Source: Lachnospiraceae bacterium
GTDB lineage: Bacteria > Bacillota > Clostridia > Lachnospirales > Lachnospiraceae
Reading direction: 5' to 3'
Assembly (NCBI GenBank): GCA_015057505.1
Contig: SVEG01000015.1
Coordinates: 1 to 64,000 of the forward strand
DNA length: 64,000 nt
Shown: positions 1-7,772 of the stretch, piece after piece
Layout: each line of letters starts with the position of its first letter
Numbering within the stretch: position 1 is the first letter of the stretch
Notes under the pieces: model-generated
Database searches by the model: none
What the model was told of the DNA's origin: nothing
What the model saw: the letters and a program-made list of their open reading frames with translations, nothing else
Program-made: the position numbers and the translations under genes

Positions 1-43
1 CAACTGCTGCTAAAACTAACAAAATCTTTGTCGTCTTTTTCAT
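1..43 (-). CDS. 5' end of an exported protein (partial)
   Basis: The window edge cuts this gene after about 14 codons. An AAGGAG ribosome site lies 6-7 nt before an ATG whose codons read M-K-K-T-T-K-I-L-L-V-L-A-A-V, the charged n-region and hydrophobic core of a signal peptide. A good sigma-A promoter lies upstream at 125-153. Function cannot be judged from 14 residues. Confidence 0.6.
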   Translation of the reverse strand, partial: MKKTTKILLVLAAV

Positions 44-124
44 AACGCACTCTCCTTAAAAAATTATTGAATTCTAATTGCTTTGCAAGAGGTTTTCATA
101 CGAATTCCTTTGCAATACAGTTGT

Positions 125-153
125 ATTATAATGCGGATTTTTTTAAAAATCAA
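125..153 (-). promoter_or_regulatory. sigma-A promoter for the exported protein at 1-43
   Basis: On the minus strand a TTGATT -35 (148-153) is separated by 17 bp from a perfect TATAAT -10 (125-130). The predicted start lies about 75 nt before the ATG at 43. Confidence 0.65.
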
Positions 154-180
154 CCCCTCTTGACACAGTTTAAAAAACCT

Positions 181-219
181 GTAAGAATTGTAATTTTTCG
201 TAAGAATTCCGTAAGAATT
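181..219 (-). promoter_or_regulatory. three direct repeats, possible activator site
   Basis: GTAAGAATT occurs at 181, 200 and 211 (AATTCTTAC on the minus strand), with an 11-bp step between two copies and 19 bp to the third. The block lies about 30 bp upstream of the -35 at 148-153. Direct repeats spaced 11 bp are typical of OmpR/PhoB-family sites, but the regulator is not known. Confidence 0.4.
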
Positions 220-248
220 AGATGTGTCATAGGTACCAAACCTTGCGT

Positions 249-740
249 TTAAACGCTTTTTTTGACATTATTTGCGCTATATCTTGGCTTTCGACAATAT
301 TTTATTAAAAAAGTTGTTACAACAAATGCAATGCCTATTCCCACAGAATCTATAAGCACATCCGTCGCTCTTCCAGCGCGTCCTTCCACGAAAAGCTGAT
401 GCACTTCATCGCTTATTGCATATAAAAAAGCAAACAACACCGCGGTTAATCTTACTCTGACGTAAAAGCTTCCTTTTATATATATAAGAAAAAATGTCGC
501 ACTGAACGTAAGTGCAAAATATTCAGCCATATGCGCACATTTTCTTACGATTAAGTCTAACGATTCCGCAATGTCTCTACCAATCCCCTGTGATAGCAAC
601 CATTTCACTATGAATCCGCTCATTTCCGCCGATTCCGGTGCAGGCTTATGTGACATGAAAAATATTATTATCATACAAGTCAGAGTTGCTATTCCCCAAA
701 ATAAAATACCTATGTACCTTCTTGTTTCTCTGGTTTTCAT
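249..740 (-). CDS. VanZ-like membrane protein
   Basis: 163-residue integral membrane protein. It has a hydrophobic first helix (about 10-30) and the VanZ family hallmarks: R-K-C-A-H-x-x-E-Y-F near residue 67, and S-D-E-V-H-Q-L-F followed by G-R-A-G-R-x-x-D-V-L-I-D-S near 110-135. Two further helices follow. VanZ itself gives low-level teicoplanin resistance by an unknown mechanism; most homologues in Firmicutes have no assigned role, so no resistance is inferred. GAGGGA precedes the ATG at 740. It lies alone between the terminator at 769-810 and the exported protein at 1-43. Confidence 0.85.
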   Translation of the reverse strand: MKTRETRRYIGILFWGIATLTCMIIIFFMSHKPAPESAEMSGFIVKWLLSQGIGRDIAESLDLIVRKCAHMAEYFALTFSATFFLIYIKGSFYVRVRLTAVLFAFLYAISDEVHQLFVEGRAGRATDVLIDSVGIGIAFVVTTFLIKYCRKPRYSANNVKKSV

Positions 741-768
741 ATATCATCCCTCAATCAATCATAAAATC

Positions 769-810
769 TGAAAGAGCGTTACCTATTATTCTATAGATAA
801 CGCTCTTTCA
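769..810 (-). terminator. terminator after the 849-2894 gene
   Basis: A 13-bp perfect stem (TGAAAGAGCGTTA at 769-781 with its complement at 798-810) encloses a 16-nt loop. The T-run is weak on either strand. Its place just after the stop at 849 fits a terminator for the surface-protein gene. Confidence 0.6.
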
Positions 811-848
811 AATTATATACTATTCTCGATGTATATTCAATTACTATT

Positions 849-2894
849 TTACATACTCGGCTTTTCTCTTCTTCTCAATACTGTCGCAATAATCAATGCA
901 AGAAATGCCAAAAGCAATGCAGGAATCAATAAGCTGTAAGAGCCTATTGCCGAAAGCACCCCTAAAGGAGTTGTTCCATCTGTATCCTTTTCTACACCGG
1001 GAACTGCGGAAAGCGGTGCCTCTTCATCTTCGAATTCCGCTTCCTCCGGAAGTGCGATCTCCTCCTGGTTAGTCTCAGTTGTTATAGTCTTCGGAGCTGC
1101 CACAAGAGGTGTATCCTCTTCTTCGAACTCTACTGTTTCTAATCCTGTAAGAGGAGTTACCTCTTCTTCAAACTCAGCAAACTCAATAACCGGCTCATGT
1201 ACAGGTGGCATTACTGCTTCACTCGGTGAAGCTACCACTTCTTCTATCGGTGACATTAACACTTCCTCTACCGGCGGTACTACTTCTTCCTTAACCGGCG
1301 GTATTACTTCCTCTTCTACTGGCGGTACTACTTCTTCCCTAACCGGCGGTATTACTTCCTCTTCTACTGGCGGTACTACTTCTTCCTTAGCCGGAGGAAC
1401 TACCTCTTCCTCTACCGGCGAGATTACTTCTTCCTTAACCGGCGGGATTACCTCTTCCTCTACCGGCGGGATTACTTCCTCTTCTACTGGCGGCACTACC
1501 TCTTCCTCTACCGGCGGTACTACTTCTTCCTTTACCGGCGGGATTACTTCCTCTTCTACAGGCGGCACTACCTCTTCCTCTACCGGCGGTACTACTTCTT
1601 CCTTAACCGGCGGGATTACTTCCTCTTCTACTGGCGGTACTACTTCTTCCTCTACCGGCGGGATTATTTCTTCCTCTACTGGCGGTACTACTTCTTCCTC
1701 TACTGGCGGTATTACTTCCTCTTCTACCGGCGGGATTACTTCCTCTTCTACAGGCGGTACCACTTCTTCCTCTACCGGCGGGATTATTTCTTCCTCTACT
1801 GGCGGTACTACTTCTTCCTCTACTGGCGGTACTACTTCTTCCTTTACCGGCGGGATTACCTCTTCCTTAACAGGCGGGATTACTTCCTCTTCTACAGGCG
1901 GGATTACTTCCTCTTCTACAGGCGGTATTACTTCCTCTTCTACCGGCGGTACCACTTCTTCCTCTACCGGCGGGATTACTTCTTCCTCTACCGGCGGGAT
2001 TACTTCTTCCTCTACTGGCGGTACTGCCTCTTCTTCTACCGGCGGCACTACTTCAGGCTCTACAAAAAGTGTCTCTACATAACCATCAACATGCCAACCG
2101 TCAATTTCAAGTTTAACAACATACCATACATATTTTTGATTCACGGAGCCTGCCAGATCAAACTGATAATCCTGAATATCGGATGGCAGTGCACTCTGAC
2201 CAAACAACTGCGTTCTATGTGTATCAATACTACCGCTTCCGATATAAGTATAATTGCTTTTACTCTGTGAAGTTATCTCATTTGTAGGAACTGATTTATC
2301 CTCTTTCAATGCATAAAATGCAGCAGAAACCGAAGTATCTGTTAACTTATAATCAATGTGCAATGAAGACCCTACCATACTTCTCTTAGTCTCTACAATC
2401 TTGCCATTCGCAACATCTGCAGACACATTACCCGGAAGTTCAATAAACTGTTGCGTCACACCATCGTCATAAAGCACTCCTGCACCTATAAGCATCCAAT
2501 CACTTACTTTAGGATTATCCGGTGTTCCGCTATACTCTGTCTCGAGATAGAACTCAACCGGTGTACACTTAGAAAGAAATTCTCTGGACTCTGCTTCAGC
2601 TACGGCAAACGTGTCTCTGGCTGTCAAAAGAACCTCTTCTGCTGTCTTATACAACTTCCCTAATTCAAATAAAGAAATTCCGTCCTTCATCAAATCTTCC
2701 ACGGTAGCTTCTGCATCTTTCAGTTTCTGCTTTGCCAATTCCATGGCTTCTGTTATTCTACGGTATTCGCTGATTGCATCAAACGGCTTTCCGCCTTCAT
2801 GAGCATATGTAACCGGCACATACGATACCAATAATAACATTGCAAGCATACTCGCAAGAAGTCTTTTGATTATTTTTCTTCCTTCTATTTTCAT
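849..2894 (-). CDS. repeat-rich surface protein, paralogue A
   Basis: 681-residue exported protein. Residues 1-31 form a signal peptide and about 40-105 a helical coiled-coil-like stretch. Residues 110-275 form a domain shared with the neighbour at 3074-4426 (near-identical A-F-Y-A-L-K-E-D and K-Y-V-W-Y-V-V-K segments, ending in D-G-W-H-V-D-G-Y). Then come about 33 eight-residue Pro/Glu repeats (P-P-V-E-E-E-V-I type), acidic linkers, and a C-terminal membrane helix followed by R-R-R-E-K. That tail resembles a sorting tail, but there is no clear LPXTG motif, unlike the paralogue, so it may be membrane-anchored. The repeat probably acts as an extended stalk across the wall. The start has GGAGGA at the right distance and a sigma-A promoter at 2939-2967. 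Function is unknown. Confidence 0.8.
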   Translation of the reverse strand: MKIEGRKIIKRLLASMLAMLLLVSYVPVTYAHEGGKPFDAISEYRRITEAMELAKQKLKDAEATVEDLMKDGISLFELGKLYKTAEEVLLTARDTFAVAEAESREFLSKCTPVEFYLETEYSGTPDNPKVSDWMLIGAGVLYDDGVTQQFIELPGNVSADVANGKIVETKRSMVGSSLHIDYKLTDTSVSAAFYALKEDKSVPTNEITSQSKSNYTYIGSGSIDTHRTQLFGQSALPSDIQDYQFDLAGSVNQKYVWYVVKLEIDGWHVDGYVETLFVEPEVVPPVEEEAVPPVEEEVIPPVEEEVIPPVEEEVVPPVEEEVIPPVEEEVIPPVEEEVIPPVKEEVIPPVKEEVVPPVEEEVVPPVEEEIIPPVEEEVVPPVEEEVIPPVEEEVIPPVEEEVVPPVEEEIIPPVEEEVVPPVEEEVIPPVKEEVVPPVEEEVVPPVEEEVIPPVKEEVVPPVEEEVVPPVEEEVIPPVEEEVIPPVKEEVISPVEEEVVPPAKEEVVPPVEEEVIPPVREEVVPPVEEEVIPPVKEEVVPPVEEVLMSPIEEVVASPSEAVMPPVHEPVIEFAEFEEEVTPLTGLETVEFEEEDTPLVAAPKTITTETNQEEIALPEEAEFEDEEAPLSAVPGVEKDTDGTTPLGVLSAIGSYSLLIPALLLAFLALIIATVLRRREKPSM
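1264..2052 (-). repeat. 24-bp coding minisatellite, about 33 units
   Basis: Tandem 24-bp units encode the eight-residue period P-P-V-(E/K)-E-E-(V/I)-(V/I). Units differ mainly at third positions and at an E/K switch. The array is in frame throughout and is a candidate for copy-number variation between strains. Confidence 0.9.
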
Positions 2895-2938
2895 GGGCCT
2901 TTCCTCCCTAAAAAAATTTTACCTATCTTAATATCATA

Positions 2939-2967
2939 ATTATAGTACTTTCTTTCTAAATTTGCAA
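2939..2967 (-). promoter_or_regulatory. sigma-A promoter of paralogue A
   Basis: TTGCAA (2962-2967), 17 bp, TATAAT (2939-2944) on the minus strand, about 45 nt before the ATG at 2894. Confidence 0.7.
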
Positions 2968-2970
2968 GCA

Positions 2971-3007
2971 CTTTTTGGTTACATTTCTAATTTTTGTAAC
3001 CAAAAAG
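2971..3007. promoter_or_regulatory. 12-bp inverted repeat upstream of the paralogue A promoter
   Basis: CTTTTTGGTTAC at 2971-2982 is mirrored by GTAACCAAAAAG at 2996-3007 with 13 nt between. It starts 3 bp upstream of the -35 box and lacks a T-run of its own, so an operator is as likely as a second terminator. Confidence 0.45.
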
Positions 3008-3033
3008 TAACTTTTTCTTTTTACGCAAAAAAA

Positions 3034-3055
3034 GCAGACATATTTCTATGTCTGC
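3034..3055 (-). terminator. terminator of paralogue B
   Basis: A 9-bp perfect stem (GCAGACATA, loop of 4) is followed on the minus strand by seven T residues. It lies directly after the stop at 3074. Confidence 0.9.
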
Positions 3056-3073
3056 CCTTGTAATTACTTTAAA

Positions 3074-4426
3074 TTATTCAGCCGTATCTTCTTTCTTCTT
3101 AGAAACTGTTGCTACAACAAGTGCAACACAACTAACTGCCATAGCCGGAAGAACAAGATTCATAGAACCTGTCTTAGGCATATTATCGAGAGGTGTCTCC
3201 TCATCTTCAAACTCTACCCACTCTGTCGGAGGTTCAAGAGGTGTAACTTCATCTTCAAATTCCTCTGTCGGTACTTCTTCCGGTTCTACAGGTGTTGTCT
3301 CTTCCTCTGCAGGTGTTGTCTCTTCTTCTGCAGGTGTTGTCTCTTCCTCTGCAGGTGTTGTCTCTTCTTCTGCAGGTGTTGTCTCTTCTTCTGCAGGTGT
3401 TGTCTCTTCCTCTGCAGGTGTTGTTTCTTCCTCTGCAGGTGTTGTCTCTTCTTCTGCAGGTGTTGTCTCTTCCTCTGCAGGTGTTGTTTCTTCCTCTGCA
3501 GGTGTTGTCTCTTCTTCTGCAGGTGTCGTTTCTTCCTCTACAGGTGTTGTCTCTTCTTCTGCAGGTGTTGTTTCTTCTTCTGCAGGTGTTGTCTCTTCTT
3601 CTGCAGGTGTTGTCTCTTCTTCTGCAGGAATTTCTTCCTCATTTACAATATAGCCATCTACATGCCAACCATCGTATTCATATTTAACAACATACCATAC
3701 ATACTTAAGATTTTCATCATCTGCCAAATCAAACTGAAAATCTTGGATTTCACCGGGCAAATTACTTTCACCAAATATCTGCTTTCTGTCAGTATCTATT
3801 ACTCCACTTCCTACATAAAAATAATTCTCTTTGCTCTGTGATGTTATCTCATCAGTAGGAACTGACTGATCTTCTTTTAATGCATAAAATGCTGCTGTAA
3901 CAGAAGTGCTCGTATACTCATACTCTACTCTGTAATAATTACCTGATTTACCGCTTGAAATCATTTCTATTTTTCCTGAACTGATAAGTTCCTGAACATC
4001 CTCCGGAATTGTAATTATTGTATATGATCCATTTTCGTTTCTATACGCAAGACCAGTTCCGATAATTAGTCTTTTAAAAACATCTACACTTCCGTCTGCA
4101 CTATCCACATATACTATTCGGGCAATAAACTTTGCCTCAATAATATTAGCTTCAACTGCCGCAAGCTCAGCCTTTACTGTTGCCAAAGCTTCCGCTGCCG
4201 CAAGCACCGCTTCCTCCGCCGCAAGCTTATCTTCTGATGTTTCAAGTGCTGCCTCTGCCTCTGCAAGTGCTGCTTCCGCTGCCGCAACCTCATCAATCAA
4301 TGCCTGATAAGATTCTGCTGTTATCGGTTCCTCATCTGCTGCAATTGCAACCATCGGTATATATGTAACCATAAGTGCTATTGCCAATATAACAGATGCC
4401 ACTTTCTTAATAGTTTTTCTTAACAT
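3074..4426 (-). CDS. repeat-rich cell-wall-anchored surface protein, paralogue B
   Basis: 450-residue exported protein. It has a signal peptide (1-29), an Ala/Glu-rich coiled coil (about 35-95), the domain shared with the 849-2894 protein (about 100-262), 16 seven-residue repeats (E-E-E-T-T-P-A), an acidic linker, and a C-terminal M-P-K-T-G motif followed by a hydrophobic helix and K-K-K-E. The last part is an LPXTG-like sorting signal, so sortase attachment to peptidoglycan is likely. Its similarity to the downstream gene shows a tandem duplication in which the shared domain was kept while the stalk repeats diverged in unit length (7 against 8 residues). Ligand and role are unknown. Confidence 0.85.
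   Translation of the reverse strand: MLRKTIKKVASVILAIALMVTYIPMVAIAADEEPITAESYQALIDEVAAAEAALAEAEAALETSEDKLAAEEAVLAAAEALATVKAELAAVEANIIEAKFIARIVYVDSADGSVDVFKRLIIGTGLAYRNENGSYTIITIPEDVQELISSGKIEMISSGKSGNYYRVEYEYTSTSVTAAFYALKEDQSVPTDEITSQSKENYFYVGSGVIDTDRKQIFGESNLPGEIQDFQFDLADDENLKYVWYVVKYEYDGWHVDGYIVNEEEIPAEEETTPAEEETTPAEEETTPAEEETTPVEEETTPAEEETTPAEEETTPAEEETTPAEEETTPAEEETTPAEEETTPAEEETTPAEEETTPAEEETTPAEEETTPAEEETTPVEPEEVPTEEFEDEVTPLEPPTEWVEFEDEETPLDNMPKTGSMNLVLPAMAVSCVALVVATVSKKKEDTAE
3288..3623 (-). repeat. 21-bp coding minisatellite, 16 units
   Basis: Sixteen in-frame 21-bp units encode E-E-E-T-T-P-A (two end in V). Unit-to-unit variation is almost entirely synonymous. The opposite strand also reads open as S-S-A-G-V-V-S repeats, a by-product of the repeat. 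Confidence 0.92.
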
Positions 4427-4578
4427 TTTTTATTCCTCCATATATCATTATATATATCTTATTGCCATCTTATGGTCTCATTATAATCCCCATCAGTAAC
4501 ATCTTGGTCACGAAATGAAAATTTTTTTCTTTTTTTGTTTTTTTTTGTAACAAAATTTTAAATACTGTTATCACAAAA

Positions 4579-4609
4579 ATACGGCAGGATTTTGACCATC
4601 CTGCCGTAT
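4579..4609 (-). terminator. terminator of the Ig-like/wall-binding protein
   Basis: A 12-bp perfect stem (ATACGGCAGGAT with 7-nt loop) is followed by TTTTTG on the minus strand, ten bases past the stop at 4619. Confidence 0.9.
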
Positions 4610-4618
4610 TTCTTCTTA

Positions 4619-6028
4619 TTATCTTGTCGCTGTCCACGCTCCCGTGGCATCTACATAATATTTGTCAACCCAGGTGTTTGCAAGCATTATACCGTGCTCA
4701 TCAAAATAATACCACTTATTTCCTACCTGATGCCAACCTGTCGCCATAGCTCCTGTGCGCGTCAGAAAATACCATTCACCTTTATCGTAAAACCAACCTG
4801 TCGCCATGATACCGTTACCCGAAAGATAATACCATCTGTATTCGTCCTCTATCCACTGACTGACTGCCATTCTTCCGTCATCAAGCATATAGTACCAATA
4901 CAAATCATATTTAACCCAATCGTTTTTTACCATTTTCCCCTTCGTATTCCTATCTTCCGAAAAGTAATACCATATATTACGTATATTTTCCCAGCCTACG
5001 CACATCCTGCCCTGCTCATCAAAATAATATCTGGCACCGTCTATATCTCTCCAGCCCACATCCATATTGCCGGCATCATTAAAATGATATGTGTATCCTT
5101 CTTCTACATACCATTCATTAGTCTTATATGTACCATCATTATTCTGAAAACGGAAAAATCCGTCATATGTTACCCAATTACCTTCATAGTCAAGTCCCTC
5201 TATCTCTATAGTGGTAGAAACTCTTATTCCCCCATACTCGTAATAAACAGTAACCGTATTAGTTCCTGCGTTGACCCTTGACTTGCTTAACCACCAACCA
5301 TCAACACCTTCCATACTTGTCGTAACGGTATTGTTAGTAGCTATATACTTAAAATAAGCTGACACTTGGATATCCTCATGGTCAATCTCTTCCCCTGCCG
5401 TAATATCGTCACCCGTATATTCTGCCGTAATCTTAATCAGCTGCTTCTCTGCAAGTGTTCTGCCCTCGATTCGTATAGGACAGTTACGTGTATACCCGTC
5501 TTCCGTATAAACAACATATACGACATTGGTTCCTCCGGTAATTATATAATTGGCAAAATGCCACGTATCAACTTCTGCACTCGTTCCGTCCCCGTAATGT
5601 GCTATTACCTTGACATCACCTCTGTCCACCGCATCACCGGAAACAATCGTTCCTCCTGTATATGTAGCCACAATTTTTGTAAGAGTGGAAGGTGTACGTC
5701 CGAAAACGGTTGCATTGATGCTGACTTTCTCACCATTATACTTATAACTTACATTGATTGCATTATTGCCTATCGCTTCTATAGTAGTTGGATAAATATC
5801 AAATTCCTCAGGTGTAAGTGTTCTGCTGGTCTCATTCGTATAATATGCAACTATTGTAAAACGTGACTTATCAATTGTAGCGCCGAGATTCATACTACCA
5901 CTAAAACGAGCCGTTATCATAGTAGGCTTAACCGCCTCCTGCTCCGCACATACACATATTATACTGCACGCCATAAATGTAATCATAATTGCAAGCCCCG
6001 CAAGCCACTTGTATACAGTCCTTCGCAT
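4619..6028 (-). CDS. exported Ig-like protein with cell-wall-binding repeats
   Basis: 469 residues. A signal peptide (1-28) is followed by three similar Ig-like beta domains (about 35-112, 113-192, 196-277), each opening I-(T/V)-A-x-(F/Y)-(S/T)-G and ending in a G after a beta-strand pair. Seven or so aromatic repeats of the choline-binding/CW-binding type (W-Y-Y-F/G-x-M-A-x-G-W) run from about 285 to the end. The repeats would hold the protein on choline-like wall polymers; the Ig-like part would face outward as an adhesin-like module. The promoter at 6063-6089 is of the sigma-D flagellar type, which suggests expression with motility genes. The start at 6028 has GGAAGTGAC upstream. Confidence 0.82.
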   Translation of the reverse strand: MRRTVYKWLAGLAIMITFMACSIICVCAEQEAVKPTMITARFSGSMNLGATIDKSRFTIVAYYTNETSRTLTPEEFDIYPTTIEAIGNNAINVSYKYNGEKVSINATVFGRTPSTLTKIVATYTGGTIVSGDAVDRGDVKVIAHYGDGTSAEVDTWHFANYIITGGTNVVYVVYTEDGYTRNCPIRIEGRTLAEKQLIKITAEYTGDDITAGEEIDHEDIQVSAYFKYIATNNTVTTSMEGVDGWWLSKSRVNAGTNTVTVYYEYGGIRVSTTIEIEGLDYEGNWVTYDGFFRFQNNDGTYKTNEWYVEEGYTYHFNDAGNMDVGWRDIDGARYYFDEQGRMCVGWENIRNIWYYFSEDRNTKGKMVKNDWVKYDLYWYYMLDDGRMAVSQWIEDEYRWYYLSGNGIMATGWFYDKGEWYFLTRTGAMATGWHQVGNKWYYFDEHGIMLANTWVDKYYVDATGAWTATR

Positions 6029-6062
6029 AATGTCACTTCCTTTGTATTATTATCCATAATTT

Positions 6063-6089
6063 TTATCGGACACTCTGTTCAATATATTA
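6063..6089 (-). promoter_or_regulatory. sigma-D (flagellar) type promoter
   Basis: On the minus strand TAAT (6086-6089), exactly 15 bp, then TCCGATAA (6063-6070). This matches the FliA/SigD pattern and has the same spacing and -35 as those before flaG and flgN in this window. Confidence 0.65.
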
Positions 6090-6168
6090 ACAGTACCATT
6101 CTACTATATTATATCATACTATTTCTAAAAAAACACTCTATCTTTTACATAAAATACATTCTTTACTG

Positions 6169-6197
6169 TTGACGCAAATTTATATATTCATTATAAT
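6169..6197 (+). promoter_or_regulatory. sigma-A promoter of the LicC-like gene
   Basis: TTGACG (6169-6174), 17 bp, TATAAT (6192-6197), 29 nt before the ATG at 6227. Confidence 0.8.
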
Positions 6198-6226
6198 TTT
6201 CATAAACTATTGTTTTGGAGGCATTT

Positions 6227-7312
6227 ATGAACATAGCAGTATTAATCGGCAGAACCATACTCAAAAATCCACATATAACAGAGAACGAACTTGCCAAAGA
6301 AATTCATCTCTCTCTCGACAAGACAAACGAACAACTTAAGAATATGCAAAACAATGGTCTTATAACAATTAAAGAGGACAACGGTTATTTCCTGACAGAT
6401 GCCGGTATGAACTTCATGCAAAAATATAAAGTTGACAATGCCATAATTACTGCTGCCGGCTTCGGCTCACGCTTCGTACCGCTTTCTTATGAAATGCCAA
6501 AAGGACTTTTGGAAGTTCTCGGCGAACGTATGGTGGAACGTCAGATTAAGCAGCTTCATGATGCCGGTATTACCGACATAACGATTGTTGTAGGCTACCT
6601 CAAAGAAAAATTTGAGTATTTAATCGACAAATACAATGTTAAGCTTATTTACAATCCCGAATACTCTTCCAAAAATTCGCTCTCTACACTTTACCATGTA
6701 AGACATTTATTAAAAAATACTTATATATTGGCTTCCGACAATTGGCTCCGCGACAATATATATAATGAATATGAGCCTGCCGCATGGTACAGCGGTGCAT
6801 ATATGCAAGGCGATACTTCTGAATGGTGCCTTATTACAGACAAAGACAACCTGGTAACCGACGTACAAATCGGCGGTGCAGATTCTTATGTAATGTACGG
6901 TCCCGCTTATTTTGACAGGGAATTTTCCGAAAAGTACCGTGCTTATGTCGAGGAATATTACGATACACCCGGCACAGAGAACTTTTACTGGGAACAGATA
7001 GTCAAAGACAAACTACACGACTTAAAATTTTACTGTAACTGTCGTCCCGACAATACCGTTTATGAATTTGAAAATCTCGAAGAGTTACGTCTCTTTGACA
7101 CAAAATACCAAAATAATTCAGGCAATGCCGCACTTGAATATATTGCCCGAGTATTCGAAGTCAGTGAGAATGAAATTACCTGCATCAAATGCCTGAAGTC
7201 TAATGCAGGCGATAAATCCTTTCTTTTTAATGTAAAGGGTGAGTCATATATTTTCAATGATTCCGGTACAACCACTGACCCATCCATTAACAAAGCTGAG
7301 AAAAATAACTAA
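6227..7312 (+). CDS. LicC-type nucleotidyltransferase with wHTH and truncated kinase tail
   Basis: 361 residues. 1-66 is a MarR-like winged helix. From about 70 comes a sugar/choline-phosphate nucleotidyltransferase fold with A-A-G-F-G-S-R-F and P-K-G-L-L-E-V, ending near 290, like LicC that makes CDP-choline. Residues from about 298 match the start of a LicA-type choline kinase (N-K-S-F-L-F-type beta hairpin, then S-Y-I-F) but the chain stops after about 60 residues, before any catalytic loop. In other Firmicutes this architecture continues into a full kinase, so this one looks truncated. Neighbouring genes encode choline-binding-type repeats, which fits phosphocholine decoration. ATG 6227 is chosen because GGAGG lies 5 nt upstream; an in-frame TTG at 6215 overlaps that site. 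Confidence 0.8.
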   Translation: MNIAVLIGRTILKNPHITENELAKEIHLSLDKTNEQLKNMQNNGLITIKEDNGYFLTDAGMNFMQKYKVDNAIITAAGFGSRFVPLSYEMPKGLLEVLGERMVERQIKQLHDAGITDITIVVGYLKEKFEYLIDKYNVKLIYNPEYSSKNSLSTLYHVRHLLKNTYILASDNWLRDNIYNEYEPAAWYSGAYMQGDTSEWCLITDKDNLVTDVQIGGADSYVMYGPAYFDREFSEKYRAYVEEYYDTPGTENFYWEQIVKDKLHDLKFYCNCRPDNTVYEFENLEELRLFDTKYQNNSGNAALEYIARVFEVSENEITCIKCLKSNAGDKSFLFNVKGESYIFNDSGTTTDPSINKAEKNN

Positions 7313-7321
7313 AAAAAACAC

Positions 7322-7362
7322 AAAGTCCCCTGTTTTAAACACTGCCTAAAACAGGGGACTTT
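7322..7362. terminator. bidirectional terminator
   Basis: A 16-bp perfect stem (7322-7337 with 7347-7362; GTCCCCTG core) has T-runs on both strands. It serves the LicC-like gene (+) and the zinc-ribbon gene (-), which converge on it. Confidence 0.92.
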
Positions 7363-7366
7363 TTAT

Positions 7367-7570
7367 TTATATACTGATACGCAGTTTTATATTATCCAAA
7401 AACTGCTCTATTGCAACATCTCTTTCGTCTTCACTCATCTGCCACCACTCTTCAAATCCAACCGTATCAACCTTAAGCATTGATACCTGGCAATTCTTGC
7501 ACTCGCATTCAAGTCTGCGAGATGTCAATACCCTGTATTTACATTCAGGACATACATGTAATTTCATCAT
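7367..7570 (-). CDS. small zinc-ribbon protein
   Basis: 67 residues. A C-P-E-C pair near residue 8 and C-x-C-x-x-C near 24-28 form a likely zinc ribbon; the remainder is acidic and helical (E-E-W-W near 40). AGGAGG lies 9 nt before the tandem ATGs. Function unknown; it stands alone between two terminated units. Confidence 0.65.
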   Translation of the reverse strand: MMKLHVCPECKYRVLTSRRLECECKNCQVSMLKVDTVGFEEWWQMSEDERDVAIEQFLDNIKLRISI

Positions 7571-7605
7571 ACGCTTATTCCTCCTACTCTGCTTTAATTG
7601 TATAC

Positions 7606-7729
7606 TGTCGAGTATTTTTTGTAAATCTTATTTGCTCGACACATCTCGACAGTAGAAGTTACAATTTTCGTATAAACGTTGCCATTTTACTACAAACATA
7701 CCATATTTTTGTAATATACAACTTGTCGA
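7606..7729. promoter_or_regulatory. cluster of TGTCGA half-sites in a divergent intergenic region
   Basis: TGTCGAG at 7606, its complement CTCGACA at 7635 and 7645, and TGTCGA at 7724 all lie between the divergent zinc-ribbon and lysozyme genes. The last overlaps the lysozyme -10 region. They may be operator half-sites; no regulator is identified. Confidence 0.4.
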
Positions 7730-7736
7730 ATATAAT
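7709..7736 (+). promoter_or_regulatory. sigma-A promoter of the lysozyme gene
   Basis: TTGTAA (7709-7714), 16 bp, TATAAT (7731-7736), 36 nt before the ATG at 7773. Confidence 0.65.
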
Positions 7737-7772
7737 GTATAGTTGATATGCAATAAAAAAAGGAGGAATGGA

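Noticed and set aside
67..252. Plus-strand ORF of 61 residues
   Set aside because: It covers the minus-strand promoter and the repeats at 181-219 and has no ribosome site or recognisable sequence.
740..849. VanZ-like protein as an antibiotic resistance gene
   Set aside because: Chromosomal VanZ homologues are widespread without resistance and no van cluster is present.
1264..2052. CRISPR-like regular repeats
   Set aside because: Units are contiguous 24-bp coding repeats in frame with no spacers; the same holds for 3288-3623.
3048..3653. Plus-strand ORFs of S-S-A-G-V-V and L-Q-V-L-S-L repeats
   Set aside because: They are antisense readings of the 21-bp minisatellite in the minus-strand surface gene; the minus gene has signal peptide, domain and sorting signal.
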